A stretch of 64,000 nt of DNA from Liolophura sinensis (taxonomy: Eukaryota > Mollusca > Polyplacophora > Chitonida > Chitonidae): the NCBI RefSeq assembly GCF_032854445.1, contig NC_088296.1, positions 9,954,706-10,018,705 of the forward strand. Reading direction: 5' to 3'. A model generated the notes under the pieces. It saw only the letters and a list, made by a program, of their open reading frames with translations, was not told the DNA's origin and ran no database searches. A program made the position numbers and the translations under genes. Shown here one piece after another: positions 36,501-46,452 of this stretch (its first letter is position 1; every line of letters begins with the position of its first letter).

Positions 36501-37831
36501 AAAGCTGGGTATTGTGACGAGGTTTAAAATTTTGACTTTGTTGAATTCCCTTAGATTCGTCTCAAAACATCATCGAGTTGTGGCACTTAAAAGAAATGTC
36601 GAGAATTACTATAACCTTAGTTATTTTGGAAGATGGGGCTACAGTTATTTTTTTCTGACATACTTTTAATCTGGAAATAGCCAGTAAATACACCATAACA
36701 TATTGGTGTAACCGGAAACACGATGGTGAATCACTCGTAACCAAGGTTTTATATAGCAAAATGGTAAAACAAAGACAACGTTATGTCCCTCTGGACATTG
36801 TACTCTGGGAGGAGCTATATAAAAACTTCCACCTGATTGTTACAATTGACAATTTTGCAAGTCTAGGCTTTACAACAATATGGCGGAGCTTTCTGTGGGT
36901 GTTTTGCTTACTTTGAACCTCGATATCTCCGTTAAACAATCATTTGTAATATTTTGATTCTTTACTTTTCATATTTAGTCAGTCAATCAGTTGAAAAGCG
37001 AGAGTAGAATATAAAAATATTGTCGTCAGAACAGTTTTTTGTTTTACCCTATATCAGTCATTTCAAGCGTGGCGTTTCTATTTGTAAATATTCCTTGAGA
37101 AATTAAACAATTAACGAAACTAATGTGTATAATTTTTAAATTGCAGGGCAAGAAATCGTTCGAGCGGAGGTGTTAGAGAAGATATAGTGTTAGAAAAGCA
37201 GAGGAAACGTTCTGACGTCATAGCTTACGAAAACATCACTGATCAATCTGTACAACAACAGCGCGGGGTTACTAATCCAACATACCCAGTACTACCCGAT
37301 GTGTTGGGTTCCAGTACACAGTTGCCATCCGGCACTGACGTCCGCTACGAGGAAGTTGACCTACCGCCACAGGCAGAACTGAATCACGATGCACAGAGTT
37401 TGTACAGCTTAGCAGGAAATTTCGACAATCAGAAACCTAGTGAGAATGAACATAAGGATCTGTATTCAAATCACAAGATTGCAGACAACAAAGCCAAACA
37501 GATGGCTACGGAGAAAAGCCAGGCCTCAGAAACTTCCCCGAGGGAATCCACGTACAATGTTTTGTCCAAACCTCACGTAAAACCTACCACTGCCACCACC
37601 AACACCGGGGACAGTTATAACACACTGTATGGTTTAAAACCAAACGATGAAAGTCCAGAAAATATTCAGCCCGGGCAGGCCGGATACGGAAATCCACATA
37701 GAAACGATGACGTCCAATATGACACAACATACAGCGCTGTCAGACAAATTGGGGACAATGGCGAACAGCTGACAAGCAATGAACAGCAAGAGGGTAATGA
37801 GTATGATGAACTTAAGGTGCAGAAAGTTTAA
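15428..37831 (+). CDS. Receptor 1: EGF-like/cbEGF single-pass receptor with tyrosine-rich tail (10 exons)
   Basis: Exons: 15428-15506, 19866-19991, 22018-22161, 24922-25053, 25277-25408, 31628-31762, 32650-32784, 35257-35391, 36232-36355, 37147-37831. They sum to 1827 bases, giving 608 residues plus stop. Layout: signal peptide (1-26); EGF-like type A (27-68), B (69-116), A (117-160), B (161-204); three calcium-binding EGF modules (205-339) starting DIDEC, DINEC and xIDEC, each with the Asn/Asp hydroxylation pattern CxNx4YxCxC; Ser/Thr linker and helix (about 354-379); tail to 608. All extracellular introns are phase 1; the intron after the helix is phase 2. The tail has IAYENI, NPTY, VRYEEV, STYNVL, YNTL, TYSAV and EYDEL. 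By family knowledge this suggests a surface receptor that recruits SH2/PTB proteins; ligand and role are unknown. Exon 8 lacks a normal acceptor (35255-35256 is AA). Confidence 0.82.
15984..16085. repeat. GC-rich imperfect inverted repeat (foldback)
   Basis: Arms 15984-16016 and 16053-16085 are inverted complements at 27 of 33 positions, with a 36-base GC-rich loop. The G+C content is far above that of the surrounding intron. It could be a small foldback element or a CpG-rich insert; no target duplication was identified. Confidence 0.7.
16260..16550. repeat. Degenerate ggtttgtctgaggttaa array, first copy
   Basis: About 20-base imperfect units with core 'ggtttgtctgaggttaa' repeat through this stretch. 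Related arrays lie at 17755-18130 and 43170-43540, the last in the matching place downstream of the orphan signal exon. Confidence 0.7.
17187..17432 (-). mobile_element. SINE, tRNA-derived, near full length
   Basis: Read on the minus strand it has a tRNA-like head with a B-box-like 'gatttcaagtc' region, the central 'gcaacctgcgaacggtcgtg' block, 'ataatgctggccgccgtggt' and a 3' end with 'gagtacggcataaaacacc' and ATAAATAA repeats. It is the same family as the other elements listed below. Confidence 0.8.
17755..18130. repeat. Degenerate ggtttgtctgaggttaa array, second copy
   Basis: Same repeat as at 16260-16550. The sequences right after both arrays (16630-16850 and 18180-18400) are also similar, so array plus flank was duplicated within the intron by about 1.5 kb. 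Confidence 0.7.
19430..19630 (+). repeat. Relic of the signal-exon 5' flank
   Basis: The stretch 'gacaagacaaggaagtac' followed by 'cacaaagccgatgac' matches the conserved flanks at 47337-47390 and 15262-15300. No signal-peptide exon follows before exon 2 at 19866, so this looks like a duplicated promoter flank that lost its exon. Confidence 0.5.
19992..22017 (+). other. Receptor 1 intron 2
   Basis: It contains no supported gene. A dispersed repeat fragment of the family described at 41960 lies at about 21450-21720, and a short minus-strand SINE fragment near 21380-21430. The minus-strand open frame at 20574-20894 has no domain that I recognise. Confidence 0.6.
22752..22920 (+). mobile_element. 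SINE fragment with poly(C) interruption
   Basis: The 3' half is recognisable from 'ccataatgatggtggccgtt' and 'gtgtaaaacaccagtcaaat'. The centre is degraded and contains a long C run. Confidence 0.55.
24327..24565 (+). mobile_element. SINE, tRNA-derived, near full length
   Basis: A tRNA-like head (ggttagcgcgctagcgcag, then a B-box-like gtgagttcaggtcc) is followed by the central 'gcaacctgcggatggtcgtg' block, 'ataatgctggccgccgtcgt' and a short A+T-rich tail of ATAAATAA units. Confidence 0.82.
26271..31150. repeat. 20-bp minisatellite array with higher-order structure
   Basis: Almost 4.9 kb is built from a 20-base unit close to 'tactgatgctggggtcttta'. Variant units with 'gatactgggatctttgtctt' and 'ccttatgtatctatcc' recur at intervals of 180, 280 and 220 bases, and the set repeats at 680 bases (26841 to 27521, 27021 to 27701, 27301 to 27981). 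The last few hundred bases are more degenerate. It lies entirely in intron 5 of receptor 1. With a 20-base period every frame is read through in turn, and no long open frame exists. Confidence 0.95.
31841..31955 (+). mobile_element. SINE 3' fragment
   Basis: It has 'gcaacctgcggatggtcgtg', 'ggtggccgctgtcgtataag' and 'cttgagcacagcataaacta', then an A+T tail. The tRNA-like head is missing. It sits just after exon 6. Confidence 0.7.
32252..32415 (+). repeat. Dispersed repeat R1 (gtcgtcgctgctctgg family)
   Basis: It contains 'cagttagaataaaaccctga', 'ccagctatcacactgtcgtc' and 'gctgctctgg' in the order found in at least nine other places in the window on both strands. No coding potential is visible. 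It may be a non-autonomous transposon. Confidence 0.7.
32462..32543 (-). mobile_element. tRNA-like SINE head (second SINE type)
   Basis: On the minus strand the sequence starts 'ggccccgatagctcagtttg', a good A-box-like tRNA start, then 'cccgcttcgttggggcggta' and a degraded B-box region. It does not fold into a proper tRNA as far as I can judge, so I call it a tRNA-derived SINE part, not a tRNA gene. Confidence 0.55.
33870..34710. mobile_element. Inverted-repeat element between receptor 1 exons 7 and 8
   Basis: Bases about 34111-34205 are the imperfect inverted complement of about 34615-34708; shared words include 'tcattccggaagca' and 'ttgcaaatgaatac'. Between and before them is AT-rich sequence with many 'attcgt' words and no coding frame. 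Its right end abuts a relic of a cbEGF exon, so insertion or a linked deletion removed that exon. The left limit is a guess. Confidence 0.6.
34706..34722 (+). pseudogene. Relic 3' end of a lost cbEGF exon
   Basis: The bases 'gttgggtgcaatcaagg' match the last codons of the cbEGF exons, and the following 100 bases match their downstream intron (for example at 35392 and 51350). The donor is mutated (tcggga in place of gtaagt). The rest of the exon is missing and the inverted-repeat element lies directly upstream. Confidence 0.65.
35257..35391 (+). CDS. Receptor 1 exon 8: cbEGF module with defective splice acceptor
   Basis: The exon is open and keeps all six cysteines and the CxNx4YxCxC pattern. 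Where the parallel exons have 'catacag|at' this one has 'caaacaa|at', so the AG acceptor is gone. An AG at 35213-35214 would splice in the right phase and add 14 codons, but has a poor pyrimidine tract. Skipping would also keep the frame and give a receptor with two cbEGF modules. The donor (gtaagc) is fine. Confidence 0.6.
35625..35770 (-). repeat. Dispersed repeat R1, minus orientation
   Basis: It contains the reverse complement of the R1 core (ccagagcagcaacggcaatg, then gcgatagctggtaacacgta) and 'cttgtcaatttacctcag'. It lies in intron 8. Confidence 0.65.
36232..36355 (+). CDS. Receptor 1 exon 9: juxtamembrane linker and transmembrane helix
   Basis: It encodes a short Ser/Thr/Ala linker and a Gly/Val/Leu helix of about 26 residues (from [10 protein letters not shown] through VVVIF), then Arg as the stop-transfer start completed by exon 10. 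It enters in phase 1 and leaves in phase 2. The paralogous exon is 53675-53795. Confidence 0.85.
37147..37831 (+). CDS. Receptor 1 exon 10: cytoplasmic tail with tyrosine motifs
   Basis: It encodes 228 residues. After a basic juxtamembrane segment come IAYENI, NPTYPVL (NPxY), [34 protein letters not shown] and EYDEL near the C terminus. IAYENI, VRYEEV and STYNVL fit the ITIM pattern [S/I/V/L]xYxx[L/V/I]. YNVL and YNTL are 17 residues apart, wider than a classical ITAM. No kinase or other enzyme domain is present, so signalling would depend on recruited proteins. Confidence 0.88.
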
Positions 37832-37899
37832 AAGGAACAGTTCACAAGCGTATAGTTAAGAGTCACCTGCTGTCATTCGGACAGTCCTGTGAAGGACCC

Positions 37900-37905
37900 A
37901 TTAAA
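37900..37905 (+). promoter_or_regulatory. Candidate poly(A) signal of receptor 1
   Basis: ATTAAA lies 69 bases after the stop codon. Receptor 2 has ATTAAA at the matching place (54928), inside a conserved 3' UTR stretch. Confidence 0.5.
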
Positions 37906-37939
37906 AAGTTTTAGAAGACAACACACGACGTGGAAAGGG

Positions 37940-38155
37940 GTACAAGGTGGAAATGTCACAAAGCACAATGTGAAAATGTCACAAGGTACAATGTGGAAAT
38001 TCACAAAGTACAATGTGGAATTGTCACAAGGTATAATGTGGAAATGTCACAAGGTGCACTGTGGAAATGTCACAAGGTACAATGTGGAAATTCACAAAGT
38101 ACACTGTGGAAATTTCACCAGATTCAATGTTGAAATTTTACAAAGTACAACGTTA
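37940..38155. repeat. Short degenerate tandem repeat after receptor 1
   Basis: About ten units of roughly 21-22 bases, close to 'acaatgtggaaatgtcacaa', follow the gene. Small open frames here arise only from the repeat. Receptor 2 has no such array after its stop. Confidence 0.85.
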
Positions 38156-38589
38156 CGCTAGTATTCGCGTCATTCCCTACGAATATGTGCATATAACACA
38201 AAAGTGTATGTACTCATACTTGATTATGATGGCATATTTCGTATGTTTCTCCAAATTATTAGTGGGGTTTGGCATTTTGGACTAGGAACGACGCAGGTAC
38301 AACGTACTAAGCCAGTATGTAGCTATATTTTTATGGAACTGTGCTATAATAGGAAATATGTTTTTCCTCATAGCGTTTTTTTTTTTGTAAGAAATCAGTA
38401 AATATATTTTACTGTCTTTATTGGGGTAGCTCTTCCTCTCCGGCCGTACGTTGGAAGTTCTACTTGTAACTTACGGACGCTCTTGGGTTTTCCTTAGCCC
38501 GGTTTTATAAAACACTAATAAATAAATATATCATAAACAAGTCAGAGACATCAGGAAAGCTCGGTACGCTTTCCCCTTTTAAAGCTAAA

Positions 38590-38950
38590 CTAGCTCAGGG
38601 GCCTAGTTGAGTGGCCTAGTTAAGTGTTTAGATGTGTGCTCTAGTAGGGCTATCTGTGCAATCTAGTTATGTACTTTGGCTGTATGCTGTGCACCGGTAG
38701 TATGCTATAGTTGTGTATCCTCGGTGTGTACTCTAGCTTTGTTGTCTAGTGTTATACTTTGTACAAGAGTTGTGCATTCAAGACGCGCACTTTAGTTGTA
38801 GAATCAAGTATTAGTATTTAGCTGTATTCTTTGGTTTAATTTCAATGTAATGCTCTGGCTTTATACTTTAGTTGTATACTCTTCTATAATCTAGTTGTGT
38901 ACTCTGGTTTTATATTAGATTTTATGTAAGAGTTGTGTCACGACCAAACA
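38590..38950. repeat. Degenerate tctagttgtgtact repeat in receptor 1 3' flank
   Basis: Imperfect units of about 14-28 bases with 'ctagttgtgtact' and 'tagttttatact' repeat here. The same kind of sequence follows receptor 2 (about 55600-56060). Confidence 0.7.
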
Positions 38951-40700
38951 AGACAAATTTTACTGAACGTGTTCAGCTTATGACATCAAAATGATGTAAA
39001 TATAATTCCATGAAAATGTGAAAATGTTAAAAAGTTCAATTGACCTGTTATTGCTATTATTATCTTAAATATATCTATTGGTTACCTTTGTAAATGTTTA
39101 TAATTTTTTGTAAACTTTTTGTTATATTAATTTTTGTCATCTTTTTACGAATATGTATTTCATATGTTTATGTGTTTGCTTTTGATATGAGATATTTTTT
39201 GTCCAAATTGTAGTATAACTGCATAAATGTGGCCGCCGTAAGTAAATTCCAGTAAGATATATTCAGCTATACCTGTAACATCACAACTTTATTCAATGTA
39301 CTCACGACTTAATAATGTTCATCCAGAAATTTCTGTGGATTAATATGTATGGTAACAACAATTTCTCCTTAATTTAGTGTTTTGATTACTTGGAATAAAT
39401 GTACCGTACTTAAAATGAATTATTGTGCATTCATAGATATATTTCGTTCCCTTTGTAAACTTGAATGTATGTTTATACATGTCGTAATGTCTGTTGATTA
39501 TGTCGCATAAGCGTTGTCTAGCCAGCCGGCCTCTCAGTCATCTCGGCGAATGGCCTATATGGGATGGGATGGGCGTCCTTTGATGTTGTCCGCACTGGCC
39601 ACGGTTGGGTGGAAATAAAGCTGACATTGCAGAGATTCTACGTTTATAATAATTCATGTAATCGGATTCGCCCGTCTAGTGGAATTAATGAAGATCTTCA
39701 GCGTGAGGTCAACATGTGCCTTTTTGTCGATTTAAGAGATTTTTACTTGTACAAATTCTGTAAGCAATAACACCAGGAGCGGGATATATCTGAAGTAGAT
39801 TTTTTCGTGGTGTTTTGGATCAGAAGCCGGTTATTCAAAAGTTAAAAATTAAAAGTTAAATTAGACATAAATCTGAATGGCAGTTTTATCTTTGTACAAA
39901 AGAAAGGGAACTTTGACTCAGTCTAGTAATAATTGATTCATATTACACTATCCATGATCACTGGGTACATGTGGCAGTCTAGGTCACATCAGGACGTTTA
40001 TATATCGTATTGTGGTAAGAGTTTGTATATATACATGTAACAAAGTCATTGATTTATTTCTATATGTATTCTTTATATACATTGTCATAAACAAAGTTAT
40101 TTTTTCTATATGTGTTCTTGTATTGTCTATATACTGTGTCATGTAAAAGTCATTTTTGTTTCTATATGTATTGTTCTATTGTCTATATACAGTGTCATGT
40201 AACAAAATCATTCTTTTTTCTGTATGTATTCTTCTATTGGCTATAAAAACAGTGTATATGTCCGTGGATATTGTAAATGTATTTCAAGTATTTTAATTCT
40301 GTATTTCACCAAAAGTTTGATATGTAAAAATTCACTTTCGGAAAATTATAAAGGCCTTAAAATAATACCAGAAATGCTGTAGCCCAAGTTATAATAAGTT
40401 TCTTCAGGTAAGAAATAAAGTAAAATCAAGCAAAATTTTAAAATCACTTAAATGGCTCTATAAGACGAGAGAACCAGTCAGATTCAAGCAAACTGAGTCA
40501 GCTGAAAAATGCTAAACTTTGGGTGAAATAGAGTACATTGTTTAAATTGAATTATCTGGTGTTTTTGTAATCGTGTCTGATCCATTGTTGAAAAGCCTCA
40601 TCATTCAGTTACTTAACCAAAGTCAGCTCACACTAAGCTCGAATAAGTAGAGATGACTTCAAACAACATCGACTGTGTCACGCTGGTACGTTTACCTCCC
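38950..40700. other. Receptor 1 3' flank, duplicated downstream of receptor 2
   Basis: It has no gene. Several blocks recur after receptor 2: 'tagccagccggcctctcag' near 39520, 'gaagtagattttttcgtggt' near 39792, the 60-base array at 40025-40258, and 'tggctctataagacgagaga' near 40452 (59521). These define the right end of the duplicated unit. Confidence 0.7.
40025..40258. repeat. About 60-base tandem repeat in receptor 1 3' flank
   Basis: Four imperfect units contain 'catgtaacaaagtcat' and 'ttctatatgtattcttctat'. A shorter version is at 59150-59338. Confidence 0.75.
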
Positions 40701-42419
40701 CGGATAATATCATGTCATGCTGTTTATTTCTGCAAATAAAAGGATTTGAAGTTGCCTACATGATTGATTTGCTTCTGATTTATGTAAAGGTGAAATATCC
40801 AAACTTCCCTCGGGATTCTGAAGGAGGTGAGTCTGGTGAAAAACAACTGCAGTATGAAATATGCCAGTTACAATATATTCTCCATATTTGGGGGTAAAAC
40901 AGACTTTAACACCTTCATCAAGATTCAGGGGTATATCATGTAACACAACAGAAACCGCTACGACTGTGTGACACACTGAATGATACCTTTGCATTAGCCC
41001 GACAGTAGGAAGCCGTTCCCTCAAGCCGCGTCCGACTATACCTATATGCAGTATGTATATAATAGCGTGTGCCTTTGCATAAAACGTTGAGATATCATGT
41101 CGTTTTCAGCTTTTTTTTTTGGAGGGGGGGGGGTATTTTTATATCTTAAACGTCTCTTTCTTCGTTCAGTTAAACTTGTGTGTAAGAGAAATACGTGGTA
41201 TGGTGTAAATAACTAGGTCACCAGTGAAACACCAGCGGCGGTGTGCTCACTCTGATGTTAAGAGATAGGCTGAGCTAATTTGTTTATCTGCCTTTTTAGA
41301 AAACGAGGCTCAGTATCTAGGTAAACGCAATAGAGCATGACAGAGTGCTAGAACTGATTAGCGATATGATGCCCCCTAGCACCATGTCTTAAACAGCATT
41401 AGACAAAAAAAATGAAGTGATGTTTATTGCAATTTATTAGACGTTACTGGTCTACAATTACTCAAAATACTGTGTTTTCATAACATTTGACATAAAAAAA
41501 TGTCAAAAACAATACAAAGTGACCGGGCCTCGAGGATGCTCAGTTCACCAGCACATTCCTGGTTTATTCAGGAATACAGCAGTCAACCCTTTCCAGATGA
41601 CAAAAAGACATAAGAAATGTTTTAGGCGAATCAATTAAATCAGCACCCAAGTCGTGCACATTGTTAGTACAAAGCCGTACTAAAGTCTTTTTATCTAACG
41701 GTAATACTGCGTCAACAAGATTCATGGGCAAAAGAAATACCGAGAATAAACCGTCGCTTTGGACAAATCTCTGACAAATTTTTGACTTGAATCTAGTTGA
41801 TACATTGTACCCACCATGGAACGTATTGTATCTCTAATTCCTCTCAACCCGAGGAGAGGGGCTTTCCATTCATCGTGATGAAGTAGATTGCCACTTAGGA
41901 TATATGAACGGTTGCGATCAAAGAGCAATTGAGATACATATTTTCTTAGCGGCAACTAGTATTTTAGCATGGTACACGATCTGAGTACTGATTTAACTCA
42001 TTCGCCTAGCATATACCTTGCGTCTTTCGGCTTCTCTTTGCACGATTCCGTCCTATTTTCGAACTTTACATGCTATGCTAGTTGTGTGTTTGTGTCAAAC
42101 GTTGTTTTGGCAACTGGCCATGCGATTAATATTTAACGTCGTTATTGTTTGACGGCTGGTATACGAATGTCTCGTTTCAAAGATAGATTTGTATTACTGC
42201 AGGAAGCTATATGTGTATAATTCTGTAGTCAAAGTACATATAATTGTTACGCTCAGTGAATTCGTCGTGCATAAAGAACCATATTCATCTCTGCGAGCTG
42301 CCATATAAAGTTACCCCAAACATCCTACAGAGGCGTGATGAGCCCAAGCCAGGTCACGGTTCGTAACGTAGGGCACAGGTCTCAAGCGATTCTACACATT
42401 TACAACACTACTGGGTGTG
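40700..42419. other. Intergenic stretch before the orphan signal exon
   Basis: It has no supported gene. The block 41545-41830 resembles 46850-47130, upstream of receptor 2, and 41960-42190 is a dispersed repeat also seen at 21450. The minus-strand open frame 40710-41024 has no recognisable domain. Confidence 0.6.
41960..42190 (+). repeat. Dispersed repeat R2
   Basis: It shares 'cacgattccgtcct', 'gttttggcaactggcc' and 'cgttattgtttgacggctgg' with 21450-21720, and with reversed copies at about 43590-43800, 44370-44540 and 45720-45900. It has no coding frame. Confidence 0.6.
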
Positions 42420-42607
42420 TTATTGACATGACCACGAAGAACCTAGTCGATCACTTGTCTAAGCCCAAGTATTCCGACTCTAGCGTAATCACACTCACAC
42501 ACGTGCTCGCATAGCTAAAAGAATTACAGGTATGTAACCGGCTATATCTAATATGTACGTGGAGAACCAGACAGTCAATTTAATAGGAATCCTGACAGCG
42601 GAAAATA

Positions 42608-42686
42608 ATGGAGGTTCAGACCCTTCCAAGACGCTGGGGACAGATTCTGATTCTATTGGTCATTTTAACATTGACATGTGTCCCAG
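42608..42686 (+). pseudogene. Orphan signal-peptide exon between receptors 1 and 2
   Basis: It is an intact 79-base copy of receptor exon 1: ATG, PRRWGQ, hydrophobic core and a proper GTAAGC donor in phase 1. Its 5' flank and the 'ggtttgtctgaggt' array after it (43170-43540) match those of receptor 1. No EGF-like exon follows before the next signal exon at 47527. It could be the remnant of a deleted receptor or an alternative first exon of receptor 2; splice sites permit the latter. Confidence 0.6.
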
Positions 42687-43169
42687 GTAAGCTACTTGAA
42701 GTGTAAACGTGTTAGAGTTAAGACAGGAAAAACAGATTCTGTCAGTTGTATATAATGTATCACACACCTGGCTGTTTAGTTACTTAGGTAACAGACAAAC
42801 CATCCGATCAGGCGGGGGCTGGAATCGATTAAAGCTACCGGCACCTCTTTGATTAAGGGCAAGCCGTCTTTGAGAAGTACCCATTTCTCATCACTGTGAT
42901 TCGTACACTTAAAGTGTAGCAATATGGTTTGCATTAAAAAACAAAAGTATTTTTCTGTCAGTAAGTTTCCAGCTAAGCCTTTTCGAGTTCCATGGCAATT
43001 AAGTTGCAACGGAATATACCTGTGTCAGCAACCTCATGGAATCCCCGGGTGGGATCTAAATGCATAAGGTTAAATAAGAAGACTAAATACAAGCAAAGTT
43101 GGGCCATTCGCAATTTTAAGTAATGACGTAAGTCTTCAGGAAGATGTTTGATATATAATAAGCGTTACT

Positions 43170-43540
43170 CCTAGGTGCAAGGCTTATCTGAGGTGAACGT
43201 TTGTTTGAAATCGTGGTGTGTTTGTTTGAGATTTGTCTGAGGTGAACGCTTGTATGAACTCATTGTTTTTTGAGTCTGGTCTGAGGCGAACGTTTTTCCG
43301 AACTCATGGTTTTTGGGTCTGAGGTGAAGGTTTTTCCGAAATTGTGGTTTGTTAAGGCTGGTTTGAGGTGCAAGGCTTGTCTGAGTTGAAAGTGTGTCTG
43401 ATGTCGTGGTTTGGGGCTGGCCTGCAGTTTAAAACTTTTCTGAGGTTAAGGGTTTTCCTGAAGCTTAGGCTGTCAGAAGTTACAGTTTGTCTAAACCTTA
43501 GGCTATTTGAGGTTATGGTTTGTCCGAGTTAAAGGTTTGT
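43170..43540. repeat. Degenerate ggtttgtctgaggtgaa array, third copy
   Basis: It is related to the arrays at 16260 and 17755 and lies the same distance after a signal-peptide exon as in receptor 1, so it moved with the duplicated 5' unit. Confidence 0.65.
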
Positions 43541-43559
43541 TGCAATCATTAACTTAGCT

Positions 43560-46350
43560 AGATTGTTTACCAGCCGTCATCTAATAAGGACTTTAGGGGT
43601 AAGAAACGACAAGGTCAATTCCCAAAACGACGTTTAACACAAATTACCAAAGGGCTAAGAAAGTATATTAAAATGAAAATAGGACGGAATCATACACAGA
43701 GAAACGGTCAACAGTTTTCAGTGATGTAGGAAAGACGTAAGATATGTTCGAGGCGAATGAGTGAAATCCATGTACTATGCTAGAATATCAGTTGTCGATA
43801 ATAAAAGATGTGTCTCAGTTGGGCTTTGACTGCAGCTGTTCATATATCCAAAGCCGTGATCTAATTCAACACGATAAATACACCGCCCCTAGCCCCGAGT
43901 TAAGCGGAATTAGATATAATCTTAAAGCCGAGGGTCAGATATCCTGAATGCTCTGAAAGCTTTTGAACGGCTCCGTCTTACACATTACCAGCTCTCTAAA
44001 CTATTTATATATTAATTGGTAGTTAATGGCGTTTTGATTTCCGCATCCCGTGTGTCTGGTAGTCAGCAGTAGTGAACTTTCCTCACAACGTTCCGTTCTC
44101 GGGTTGATGAATGGTATGGGGGATCCAAATGGTAGTCTACATTACGTATCTTTAATTGGCTGTCTAACTGTATAGGTCGGTTACTATAGAATACATAAAA
44201 TCTACATGTAGTAGGGAATACCACTTAATTACAAAATCGATAATAATTAAAATCTCCGTTACTTCACCTAAAACTATAACACCCAGAAAGCCATTACAAA
44301 CTTGGTAATAATTAATAATATAAATACGAACCTAGGGAATATAATCGTCATGTCCGACATTCGTATAACATTCGTAGTCCGTAAATGGCTTTCCAAGTCG
44401 ATAATCGCAAGATCCATTTCCAAAACAACGTTTAACACTGGCTCCTAAAGACAAAGGTATGTAAGAAACTACACAAATAAGAAATAAAGGCCGGTAACAC
44501 ACAAGAGAGAAGCGGTCATAAGTTTACAATGATTCTGGGCAGACAGTTGATATTCCAGGAATGAATTCCATATCAAAGTTCAAATTCCTAGTCCATGAAA
44601 GAGTTCCGGATCAAATAACGATTAAACAAGGTATCTCAGTATTAGATATATTTCGAAAATGACGAGCGTTACAGACCCTAACCGAACACATTGTGATTCA
44701 AAAGTAACGGACGATTACGTCTTTCCCGTTAATATGTAAGGATCTCATACTACAAGAGGCGTCATCTTTGATGTTACACATGGCATGCTGGTCTGTATAA
44801 AAGCTGTTCACAAGATAGACGGTTACACTGGGCAAGCAAGGCCATCTATGTTGTTAAAAAACCATGTACGCCATAGATATGTACATAAAGATAACAGCGC
44901 CGTCTATGTGGTTGATCACAATGCACATCGCCAGAGATTCTGAACGCTCTGTCCATACCTGTCAAAGGGGTGATATACTCATTGTAAAATTTGAGAAACT
45001 TAGAACGAAGGCATTTGATGGAGTATGCTTGACAAACTAGTTTTTGGACTAACAACTTGTGCCGCAGATTAAAGTCATCACGATTTACGCAAGATCTGAC
45101 AAATGCTACAAGGCGAGATATGTATACGCCATATGCAGGACCTTTTGTTATATTGCTATCCAAATAAATCAAAATTTAAATGATCCCTTTTGTCGTAAAG
45201 ACATCGTGAGAGAAGACCTTGTTCGTCTTTGTACAGACCTTGTTCGTCGTTGTTCCCACGGGCTCTGCCCGGTTTCTTCCCACCGTAATGCTGGCCGCCG
45301 CCGTAAAGTGAGCACGGCGTAAAACGCCAATCAAAGAAATACCTAAATTTGCGTACACTAACTGTGAACGTCGTAAACATGATATTATGTCGAACCTCTT
45401 TATGGAATATTTAGCATGTGGCTCGTGCACGACATTTATCTTGCGTTGAGACCAGTGTGTAGTATCGAATATTTCAACTGCAGATAGTGTGTGCGTAATG
45501 TAGGTAACATGCCTACAAGGTATGGAGAACCAGTTTTGTGACATGATAAAAGCACGCACGTCAAAGTGCTATTCTAAAACACAGCAAAACCTAACAAATC
45601 ATTTATGAATTCTAAAAAGAGCATGGACCACCTTTAAAAGATTCCTTTCATTGATCGATGTTGAATGCTAGGCCCTGAAACAGACATGCGTATACCAGAA
45701 GCCAATTATATATACCGCACTTCCTGGCCATTAGTCACGAGACCATTTCCTAAATAACGTTTAACACAAATCAGCAAAGAGTTAAGACAACATACAAAGT
45801 AACAAATTAGTACGCTTTAATGTGAAGTGAAGAATTTTTCAGTAAGACATAAGGGATGTTCTACGCGAATAAAGTAGATCAGCATTTAAGTTGTGTACAC
45901 TACTATTTCAAAGCCGTACTCAAGACACGGCCATATACAACAGTAGTGAGATTCACGGGTAAAGGAAGCTGAAGACCCGAGAGTAAACCGCCGGCTATGG
46001 ACTGGCGCCTGACAAAACTCTTGAGTTAAAGCTTAAGTCGAACACGCGATAGCTGGAGTCGAATCTGTGACTTGAGGTGTTCATCCTTTCCATAACAACG
46101 CAGCCGTGACTGATGTATTTATTATTTGATTGATGTTTCACGCCGTACACAAGAACGGCGGCGGTCAGTATTGTGGTGGAGGCGCGGGATTGGGGATAAG
46201 GAGGAGACAACCGTGATTCAGCCGTGCAGTACTTAACATTGCCTCAGCAAGTATATATCGCATCCCATCTGCAACAGGCATTATAACATAGTCAACAACA
46301 GGTCAATGATAAATACGTCAACAGCCAGCAACTATCAGAGGTCAAATTCA
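43560..46350. other. Repeat-rich intergenic stretch
   Basis: It has no supported gene. It holds reversed R2 repeats (43590-43800, 44370-44540, 45720-45900), SINE fragments at 45225-45345 (+) and 46110-46200 (-), and a block (45350-45600) repeated at 59855-60070. Minus-strand open frames at 44846-45172 and 45176-45559 overlap repeats and show no domains. Confidence 0.6.
45225..45345 (+). mobile_element. SINE 3' fragment
   Basis: It contains 'gggctctgcccggtttcttc', 'taatgctggccgccgccgta' and 'gcacggcgtaaaacgccaat'. The head is missing. Confidence 0.7.
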
Positions 46351-46357
46351 TTAGTCA

Positions 46358-46452
46358 TGAAGGTCAACAGATTAATGAGACTTCAGATAATCTTTTTGTT
46401 TTGGACACAGATTCTGGTTCCACTCTTATTTATTATTGCATTTGTCATCGAC
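46358..46452 (+). pseudogene. Second-class signal-like exon, copy 1
   Basis: ATG at 46358 opens a frame with the hydrophobic segment WTQILVPLLFIIAFVI, alignable with [13 protein letters not shown] of the receptor signal exons. Relative to the copy at 60621, one base is missing just before the expected donor, leaving GAC|GTTCAG, a weak donor in phase 0. So this copy has an open frame but a damaged exit. Confidence 0.5.

Noticed and set aside
37889-38161. Open frames in three phases after receptor 1
   Set aside because: They are made only by the 21-22-base tandem repeat.
40710-41024. Minus-strand open frame of 104 codons
   Set aside because: It has no recognisable domain and lies in a non-conserved intergenic stretch with no splice or repeat support.
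45176-45559. Minus-strand open frame of 127 codons
   Set aside because: It runs through a SINE fragment and a duplicated noncoding block.
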